Assembly: GCA_012064415.1 (NCBI GenBank)
Contig: SSNU01000093.1
Span: forward strand, 62,001 to 126,000
Length of the DNA: 64,000 nt
Reading direction: 5' to 3'
Source: Gyrodactylus bullatarudis
Lineage: Eukaryota > Platyhelminthes > Monogenea > Gyrodactylidea > Gyrodactylidae
The position numbers were made by a program, and so were the translations under genes. Of this stretch, positions 56,826 to 64,000 are shown in pieces. Position 1 is the first letter of the stretch. The number at the start of each line of letters is the position of its first letter. The notes beneath the pieces were generated by a model. That model was given only the letters and a program-made list of their open reading frames with translations, was not told the DNA's origin and did not search any database.

Positions 56826-57089
56826 AATCTAAGATAGTTATCTAATTACCAATGTTCAATGCTCACAACGTGAAGATAATTAGATCCCATATATCATTCA
56901 ATGCTTACAACTAGGGACCTGCATTGCATTGTAACAATCAATTCAATTAATTTTTATGGTTGTGAAAACAAGTAATTGACCAATTAATTCCAAATACACT
57001 AAGTTTTTTAGATTTCAAGTTAAAGAAGAGAAGTACTTTCCAAAAAAATATACATAAAAAGAATTCAGATGCAAGAGAGCTTTCGCCCG
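56826..57089. other. Spacer upstream of the lectin gene
   Basis: Two similar AGTAATCTA/ATAGTTATCTA and CAATGTTCAATGCTCACAAC/CATTCAATGCTTACAAC motifs are seen; could be regulatory or chance. Confidence 0.3.
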
Positions 57090-57190
57090 AAAATTTATAA
57101 ATCAAACTTCAATGAGGAAGATGTACTGAATGAGATAAACCGATTAAAAGAAAGACTGAAGGAAAATGGATATCCAGATAACTTTGTTGG
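57090..57190 (+). pseudogene. Possible PLE scrap
   Basis: EEDVLNEINRLKERLKENGY then PDNFV resembles the linker before GIY-YIG in copy 1 (NEIENSKSCLMENGYPSKFV). The following frame to 57469 (DQKKLAIIIHEHHNKKW) is not recognised. Confidence 0.35.
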
Positions 57191-57499
57191 AAAATAAATT
57201 GAGAAAACTTCGGAAGAAGAAACTAATGGAAAAGATACTCAAATTGAATCAAATATACAAATTCATGTCAGATAAACAATTCAAGGTTATATTTACACCC
57301 GCAATTTTGATCAAATTTTAACTTTCTTCACTGCTTTGAAGCTACCTGTAGACCAAAAGAAACTTGCAATCATAATTCACGAGCATCACAACAAAAAATG
57401 GATAGATGCTGTTGTGAGCCATGCGAAGAAAATTTTAGAATTTTATTCAAACTCCAAACGAAGAAATTAACTGAATTAATATAAGAGAAAAATTCTTAA

Positions 57500-57963
57500 T
57501 GATGATACAGTCAATTCAATACATAGTGACCAGAGATAGTAATAAATGCCAAACCTTAAACTATCACATTGATTAGCAAATAGAATTCGAGTAGATGAAA
57601 TGAATATTTTTTCTTCCTCTGCCCTAAAATTGAACAAAATAAGAATAGTGTATGATCAGTGATCACCAAGCCCTTTTGGGTTGTTTCTAGGATGGAGTTG
57701 TTATGCTGATATGATTGTTATTTTTAAGATATATTATTGAAAAATCACGTGGGTCTCTTCATGATATTTTTTGTGAATATTTTTATTTAAACATAAATAT
57801 ATCATCATCAATATTAAATTTTTCACAATCAGATTGAAACTTGTTCTAAAAATCTTGAAGTAGGCCAAATTTTTCTCCCTTTTTTAAAAGTTTAGTTAAA
57901 GTTTTAGTGTTGGATATATCTACCGAAATTTTGTTTTCTGCAATTTCATAAGAATGAATAAAC
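57500..57963. other. AT-rich spacer
   Basis: No gene recognised. Confidence 0.35.
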
Positions 57964-58330
57964 TTATTGTGAAGAAAAACAATTCACTATTGTTTCTGGT
58001 TCAACCTCATTCCAGGATTCTTTTGCAAGGATCAGACATGATTTTAAATTTATTGATGCCTTAATATTAATTTTATCTTTGCAAATCGTCTGGTTCAATT
58101 TTTTTCTATATATACTAATTTGAAAGATCGGATGACTCCTGCGTCCAGTGTTTGACAAACAGAAGTACAATTTGGTGGTGAAAATTCTCTCTATGAATTG
58201 AAAAAATTAAATATTAAATTAAAAGAAAATGCTGTTAGAATACAATATATTTTCTTACTTTAATATTGGATTACTCTTAATCAATATTATAGCTAGGAGA
58301 ATTATCAACAAAGAGAGGAATTTTTCGATT
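57964..58330 (-). pseudogene. pogo/Tigger transposase C-terminal fragment
   Basis: The minus strand reads FVDNSPSYNID (about 58310), then after a probable 68-nt intron (58258-58191) REFSPPNCTSVCQTLDAGV, then YRKKLNQTI and KESWNEVEPETIVNCF. These are the VDN, PPNTTS-QPLDAGVIRSFK and W-V-PETI-NCF blocks of pogo transposases. Frameshifts are present. The element at 58494-61362 lies directly upstream on this strand. Confidence 0.7.
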
Positions 58331-59046
58331 ATCTCGAATCTATTCATGATTCCATTCAGTAAGACTTTCAATGTCTTTCAACAGGCCATAATTGAGGACA
58401 CTTTTTGATTTTTCATCAATTTTTTTTGTTAGAATAAAATCTACAGGTGAAGTACCCGCTTTCTTTCCATCTCTGCCCAAAATAATATTTGTACCCGGTA
58501 TATATAGTAAAACCAAAAAAGATTTCGACCAATCAGAGAGCCTGAAACCATTGATCAATGAAATTTAAGAGTACTGATACCTTTCATTTGTTCATTCCAA
58601 TTTTCTCATTGAAAATTTCTTTATAATTAATTTTATTGAGCCTAGTAGACAGGCAAATAAAGTTTAAAATAATTTATTCAAAAAATTCGTTCGTTTTCTC
58701 CAAACTAAGAAGTTCATATCATAAGATATTTTAGATCAAGTTCGGAAAAATCAATCGCTCAAAAAATCAATATTCTCTCCTTACTAATTTAATGAAATTG
58801 ATTATTAGTACTCATTTATGCCGCACAAGAAATTGATTATGTTATTGGATTATATAGAAATACAGTATTCTTTTTCAACCCTCGAATGAGAAATTCATTT
58901 TTGCTAGTTGGAGCTTTAACACTGTAAATTGTATACAATACTACATTGTATAGACCCCCAAATTTCATTCTAGGGTTAATCTGAAAAATGGTGTGAAAAC
59001 TATAGGACCCCCTGTTCAACATCCCTTTTTGAATGTACAAAGGTCG

Positions 59047-59715
59047 TTAGAGACCCCTCTTTCCATTCAAGTTAAGAGCACTCAAGATGTTTGCTAGTTT
59101 CTCGAGAAGAACTCTCTGATCACTCATGGACAGTCTTTCTATTTCTGGACTTTGAATTAGTCCAGTATGCTGCCAAAATTTGACTATAGTTTCTGTACGA
59201 ATTCCTTCCCATACACGATGAGCCATATTGATAGCATCTGCCACATTGAACATTTTTGAGAGATCATCAACTGGAACATCTTGTTGGCGCCGTTTTTCGT
59301 CTATCAGCTTATTATATCTAGCTTTGAACGTCCTTACAACCCCATTGTCGATTGGTTGTAACACGGACGTAGTGTTAGCAGGCAAAAAAATAATCTAAAA
59401 TTGAAAAGAATTTCTTACTTTAATATTTCTAAGTCTTGGTTGTAGATCTTGAATCGTTCCATGACCTCGACATTGATCCAAAAATAAGACAATTTTTGTA
59501 TCTCTTAAGAATCTTTTTCGAGACAAAGCTCTATCCCAAGCCAATATGTGGCTGATGAATATTTCTTTGGTAATCCAGGCATTTTTATTTGCATCATACT
59601 TTACAATCCTTCTTAATGAAGGATTTTCACGGAAACATCTTGGATTTTTTGCTTTGCCTAAAACAAATAGTTTTCGTTTCTCGCCGGTTGCATTGCAACA
59701 AAAAACAGCAGTCAA
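59047..59715 (-). pseudogene. pogo-type DDE transposase domain
   Basis: 59715-59419 reads LTAVFCCNATG, LGKAKNPRCF, DANKNAWITKEIF, LFLDQCRGHG. A 24-nt intron follows (59418-59395, GTAAG...TTTTAG), then IIFLPANTTSVLQPIDNGVV and VWEGIRTETIVKFW to 59074. Joining at the intron gives the uninterrupted consensus block NIK-IIFLPANTTS. The second catalytic D is present (FLDQ); the third residue is in QPIDNGV. Upstream codons (59760-60000) are shifted. Confidence 0.78.
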
Positions 59716-60467
59716 TCTTGTTTTGTTACGCTTGAAACCACTAACATTGGCTCCTTAAAAATAATTAATCTTAATATCATACCTTTATTAGCAATAACTC
59801 GAGTTTTTTCTGAAACGCCTGATATAGTTTTTGGAAGCTTTGAAGTTGTTGATTTCTAATTCTCGTGCTATATTTTCAGAGATAATTGTTCTAACTCTTC
59901 GACGTTAAAATATCTTCCCTCATCGATGAAGGTTTGCAATTTTTCTCTGAGTTTTAAGGTGACAATATTTTTCTGTTCCAGCACCCTATTTGAAGATGGA
60001 TTTTTCTGAAAACTTGATTCTAATTTCAAACTTTTTTTTTTGTAGATGAGGATACTTCTTGGACAAATACCAACTGTTTTCGATAATAGTTGAACGTTAA
60101 TATTATCTTTGAGTAACGCAACAATTTGTAATTTCTTGAAAACAGAACAGGACTTGAAACAGGCTTAATCGATCAAGATTGAACTATAAAGTTTTTTTAT
60201 CGAATTTGAGAGGGAAAAATCCATTTGATAATCTTCTTATCAGAGTTTGCTTTCACTACCATATCTAGAATTTCTTGCAGAAGAATTTGATCCTCATGCA
60301 CAAGAGAATAATTTATTTCTTCAACCTTTTTGAGAAAATTTTTAGCTATGTTTTTCAGGACCTGCTCAATACTTGTTATTGAATTTTTTGAATTAACTTT
60401 TCATTAATTAATTCTGTTTTGATAGGCTTTAGCTGGTTTCTTAGTTCATAAATAATGAGCTAAAAGA

Positions 60468-60800
60468 TTACAAATGGAATTTTACTTTGGTGTTGGGAAT
60501 CAACGTCCAATTTTTTTTCAGCATGATATGAATCTGGCTATCGTTTTCAACGAGAAGAACTGGGTTTTTACACAAATTTTTTTTCTCGAGTATAAAATCA
60601 AATGTTCTTGAATAGGCCAAACAAGGTTCCCTAACATAAAGAGACAGCCTTGAATTCAATTTTTTATTTCTAAAAAAAAGAATTTTTTTATACTCACCAG
60701 TGATGTTAGTGATCAAAATATATTTGAGAAAGTAGTTTTCTTGTTGGTAGTTTCTCTCGGATATTAGAAAGACATTGTTCTCTGGTTCATTAAATTTCAT
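60468..60800 (-). CDS. Unrecognised 110-codon frame inside the pogo element
   Basis: MKFNEPENNVFLISERNYQQ start, ILITNITGEYKKILFF, CLAYSRTFDFILEKK, NPVLLVENDSQIHIML. It lies between the HTH and DDE parts. It might be part of the transposase DNA-binding region, an accessory protein or noise. A GTGAGT...TTTTTTAG pair inside (60708-60681 region) would make a 28-nt intron but leads to a stop. Confidence 0.3.
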   Translation of the reverse strand: MKFNEPENNVFLISERNYQQENYFLKYILITNITGEYKKILFFRNKKLNSRLSLYVREPCLAYSRTFDFILEKKNLCKNPVLLVENDSQIHIMLKKNWTLIPNTKVKFHL

Positions 60801-61011
60801 GATATTCAGTATTCTTTTAGAGAAATTATATCTGATATCGTTCTTAAAGAGTAAGAAGTATGCTTACATTATGCTGATGAATTTTTAATTCCCGAAAAAA
60901 TTTAGTGAGGTAACTTTGAGATCCAGTTATTCCATCTATGTTACAATTTTGAGAAGCATTTCTGATTGCTAATTTTACGTCTGATCTAGAAATAATATTT
61001 CTTTCTTGCAT

Positions 61012-61230
61012 TCAAGCTCGTATTTCTTCTGAAACTTTCTCTCTAAGTCTAGCAAACCGATCCTGATAATCATATTCAATGCTTCTCATAATCTTGTTTT
61101 TATCTGCAATCCACCTTCGAAATGTTGTCATAGATACCTGAACTTGTTTAGAAAAGGCTCGAAACCCAAGGAGAGATTCTTCAAATTTCAACAAAATATC
61201 ATATTTTTCTTTATTAGTGTAGATTTTCAT
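61012..61230 (-). pseudogene. pogo transposase N-terminal HTH
   Basis: Residues 1-50 (YTNKEKYDILLKFEESLLGF, FSKQVQVSMTTFRRWIADK) form a psq/CENP-B-type helix-turn-helix. The frame ends after 72 codons. Confidence 0.6.
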
Positions 61231-61372
61231 AATTGAAATCTCATAATCAATGTCTAAGTTCTAATATCTAATCTATATCGAAATTCTTAAATCTTATTGG
61301 TTTGATTGATTTAAGCTCTCTGATTGGTCGAGATTTTTTTTGGTTTTACTATATATACCGGGTACAGATTTC

Positions 61373-62640
61373 TTAGATTGTAAGACCTTTCAATTCTGAT
61401 CGAAGAATCAAAGAATATTTTATGATGAAAGCGTAACGACGGACCCATGAAGGATTGAGGCCAGACGCCGAAATGCGAGCATTGTATGAATTAAGTTCAG
61501 GGTAGAGAGAATAAAGAAATCTACTTTGAATTCTTTCGATATATCTGGCTTGGTCAATAGTTAAGTTAATTAAAAGAGGTGAGATATAGTCAAAGTGTGT
61601 GAGCACTACTGACTTATACGCCTTCATTCTTAAGGATAGAGATTTCGAAAATTTAAGAATGGCCATAATCATGGAGTTTATTTTAAGCAGGTTAGAGTTA
61701 ATACCGAAACCTAGATCTGAAGTGAAGGAGACAATTTCTCCAGGAAGTAGAAGAGATTCAAGGAGGGTTGCAGGGAGACCTGGGAGCAAAATTTTGCATT
61801 TATCTCTATTAATATAGAGCCCCATGGTCTTTAAGAATCTTTAAGAAGGGAGAAGTTATGATTTATTTTAATAATATCAAGGGAATTTTTCACCTTGAAG
61901 ACGGACTTTAGATCGTCTGCAAATTTAAAGAGGGCACCCTCAGTACCCTCTGGAGCTGAATATCAGCGAAGCAAATATTAAAGAGTAGGGGACCAATATT
62001 GGAACCTTGGGGAACGCCTGAGTTGATGCGTTCTAGACTACTGGTGGTGTTATTAAATTCTACATATTGGGCGATATTACAGAGAAAAAACGTGATAAGG
62101 TTAATAATATAGTGGTCAATATTATATTGTAAAAGTTTTTGTTTAATGTAGGAGAATTTGAGTTTGTCGAATGCCTTTGAAATATATAGGTAATGGATGA
62201 TGATGTGATAATCTGATTTTAGAAGGGGGAGGGAATAATTCATGAATGCCAGCATGTTAGTCGAAGTGTTTTTTATCATATAAGAATCCATGTTGAGTTT
62301 TGTCCGGGAAAGGTTTGGGTAGACTGTTAGAAACTTCATCAGTAAGGTAGCGATCGAGATTTGCTAGGAAGATATTGAGGCAGGATATTGGCCTAAGATC
62401 AGCAAAGAAAGAATACTTCTTGGATTTGGGTATTGGGGTTATTTTAACAATTAACCAGTCATGAGGGATGAAACAGTTGGAGATACAGTAATTGAGGAAA
62501 TTACATAGCAATATGAGGAAGGAGGGAGAAAGTTTAGATAGTAGAAGGAATGAGTTGTAATGAGTATCCATTCTGTTGATGTTTTTACAGTTGGAAAATA
62601 TTCTGTTTATATCGGAGATAGTAATACAAGGGGGGTTAGG
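61373..62640 (-). pseudogene. LINE reverse transcriptase, frameshifted
   Basis: Order on the minus strand: WLIVKITPIPKS and ADLRPISCLN (62470-62380), KAFDKLKFSYIKQKL (about 62185), GVPQGSNIGPLLFNICFADI (62015-61955; palm motif), then KILLPGLPATLL and IERIQSRFLYSLYPELNSYN (61800-61490). The FADD-type motif is hit by a frameshift near 61935. It is an APE-type non-LTR retrotransposon lacking its endonuclease part here; the clade is unresolved. Confidence 0.8.
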
Positions 62641-62869
62641 TAAGTTTGTTACAATAAAGTTAATGATTTCAAATTGATTGAATGAGTTAGTGAAAAACTT
62701 ATTGAGTTCAGAACAAAAATTCTGGTCAGTAAGTTGCGTGAAATTTTATATAAATGAATTCTTATTAATATTGAGGAGTTTTCTAAATTAAGTGAATACA
62801 AAATAAGAAATGAGGCATTGAAGCACAAACTGTTTTTGAAAAAAATACCTGAAACTATAAAATATCTAC

Positions 62870-63110
62870 AATAACCTATAATCTTCAACTACCTTGGCCT
62901 ATGTGAGCTTTTTCACTTTTCTCTCCACTGTTGCTATTTATTCAGCTTGTACTTATTCTTAATTCTTAAACTTTTACTATTTCTTTCAGAATTGTAAATT
63001 ATTATTTTCATTCAATTATTTAACTCTTATCATTTTTAAAGTGATACCACTGATACGTGGATTTTCGGACGTATTTGATAATTTACGTGAATTATTTAAT
63101 CAGAATAATA
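62870..63110 (+). mobile_element. PLE1 3' end (copy 6)
   Basis: The last GIY-YIG codons and tail (TTGGCCTATGTGAGCTTTTT, AACTTTTACTATTTCTTTCA) run to ACCACTGATA. The hammerhead is then deleted and the sequence rejoins at CGTGGATTTTCGGACGTATT. Confidence 0.7.
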
Positions 63111-63440
63111 TACTTTGTCTAATTTCTTCAGAATTCTAGATTTGTCCATTAGTATAAAAAAAGAAAAGCTTCTGTCAGCAATGTTGCATATTCAGATAAT
63201 TAAAATCTCATTATCAGTTGACCTTAAACTTAAAAGATTTTTTTTATTAAAAAAGAAAGAGACATGGGTTAACAGGCTTTAAGTGATCTAGATAAATATA
63301 GAATATGAACAAGTTAGTAAAGTCTCAAAATTTCAAAAGAAATTGTTAATATTGTGATTTAGTATGCTTGTTCAACTCATTACTTCTAGATATATCATGG
63401 TTTTTTATAATATTTTTTAAGCTGAAAAATCTTTAATTCT
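63111..63440. other. AT-rich spacer
   Basis: No gene recognised. Confidence 0.4.
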
Positions 63441-63443
63441 ATT

Positions 63444-63596
63444 GGTTTGTTTGGTCTCTTCAATCTTACTGAATACATGTGCTAAACTATAATCATTTTA
63501 TTTAAATACTTTTTTATTCAAGTTGAATCCAATTTTGAATAAAATGATTAAGATGTAGCATATGCACACAATAAGATTGAAGAGACCAAACAAATC
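63444..63596. mobile_element. Small MITE-like inverted repeat
   Basis: About 40-bp inverted ends (GTTTGTTTGGTCTCTTCAAT and its complement) flank 70 bp. No coding capacity. Confidence 0.55.
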
Positions 63597-63699
63597 GATT
63601 GTCAGAAATCATTGTATAAAATTATTTCAGGGAATTTTTACAACCAGTGTGTATTTTTTCTTCAATCTTATTGAATTGAAGAAAAGCGAATATTACCAA

Positions 63700-64000
63700 A
63701 AAATTTTGAAATATTCAACATTTCCGAGAGATTTTGAGTTATCGAAATTTCATCGATTTTCAAGTAGTGAAAATGATCAAAAAATCGAAAATTTTTATGA
63801 TGACCATCGGTTTTTTTTTCTTATTGTGATCCTTAAAATCAACTTTTGATCACTCTCTCACATTAAAATCAACAAAAGTTTTCAACTCAGAGTTCAAATG
63901 AATAGAACTTGGCGCTACTTCAAGATTTCAAATTTGCCGTATTTTCCTTAAAATTAATTTTTTCTAAATTTTTTTTCTCCTTATCGTGAAAGTGGGCCTC
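63700..64000. repeat. Foldback group D, running off the window
   Basis: TGTGATCCTTAAAATCAACT, CACATTAAAATCAACAAAAG and the GTGAAAGTGGGCCTC end match 19960-20130. The left arm is absent; the right end lies outside the window. Confidence 0.65.

Larger units (their letters stand above)
58494..61362 (-). mobile_element. pogo/Tigger element, 2869 bp, with TA target
   Basis: Termini CCCGGTATATATAGTAAAAC match over about 47 bp with few changes and are flanked by TA (58492-58493, 61363-61364), the target of the Tc1/mariner/pogo superfamily. The transposase gene inside is fragmented. The right edge abuts a LINE at 61373, so it may have inserted into or next to that LINE. Confidence 0.8.

Noticed and set aside
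57964..61362. One single pogo gene spanning both fragments
   Set aside because: Both contain the same C-terminal blocks, and the 58494-61362 element has its own TIRs, so they are two copies.
1..64000. CRISPR array, prokaryotic operon or phage
   Set aside because: No regular spaced direct repeats, no ribosome-binding sites or operons; introns, SINE and PLEs show nuclear DNA of a eukaryote.

Overview
This is nuclear DNA from a eukaryote, almost certainly an invertebrate animal. It is strongly AT-rich, has no operons, and carries animal-type gene families (a seven-transmembrane peptide-type receptor and a secreted C-type lectin). It also holds TATA/AATAAA-type signals, GT-AG introns, a tRNA-derived SINE and many metazoan transposon families. 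Several introns are extraordinarily short (24, 28 and 32 nt) beside one of about 9.6 kb. The species cannot be fixed from the sequence; lineages with ultrashort introns, such as flatworms or orthonectid-like animals, are a guess.

Only two genes look like host genes. One is a GPCR on the plus strand (exon 6962-7822 plus exon 17447-17671), whose huge intron is packed with repeats. The other is a three-exon C-type lectin on the minus strand (56766-56323) with a TATA box just upstream. Everything else recognisable is mobile DNA, much of it nested.

The dominant theme is Penelope-like retroelements (PLEs: reverse transcriptase plus GIY-YIG endonuclease). At least three families occur. PLE1 has coding copies at 2775-4880, 31140-32570, 28350-26345 (minus), 42780-43870 and several 3' ends. 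PLE2 (26795-27716, minus) is inserted in a PLE1 copy with a 14-bp target duplication. PLE3 lies at 52110-53085. Their inverted terminal (pLTR) copies carry compact hammerhead-ribozyme motifs. Several PLE1 copies differ in stem I in ways that keep pairing. A further hammerhead-like core sits at the tip of a perfect 56-bp-arm hairpin (37986-38147) with no PLE coding sequence near it; this is the most unusual object in the window.

DNA transposons: an apparently intact piggyBac element (44322-46363, 534-aa transposase, perfect 16-bp TIRs, TTAA target), a decayed piggyBac (22896-23815), TTAA mini-elements with subterminal palindromes (6076-6146, 43306-43759, 54751-56184), and two hAT-like elements with 8-bp duplications (20384-20664, 41544-42324). 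There are also pogo/Tigger elements (58494-61362, 57964-58330, 53104-54230), an IS1595/Merlin-like long-TIR element (17855-18848), a nested integrase-tail element (55065-55799) and several unclassified TIR elements. LINE fragments lie at 11795-12232, 34610-34700, 39160-39402 and 61373-62640. A gypsy-type remnant is at 28579-29268, and a SINE at 41080-41256.

The remaining space is largely long-hairpin (foldback) repeats of four related groups, called A, B, C and D here, with plain AT-rich spacer between them. Coordinates of repeat borders are hand-read and may be off by a few bases.
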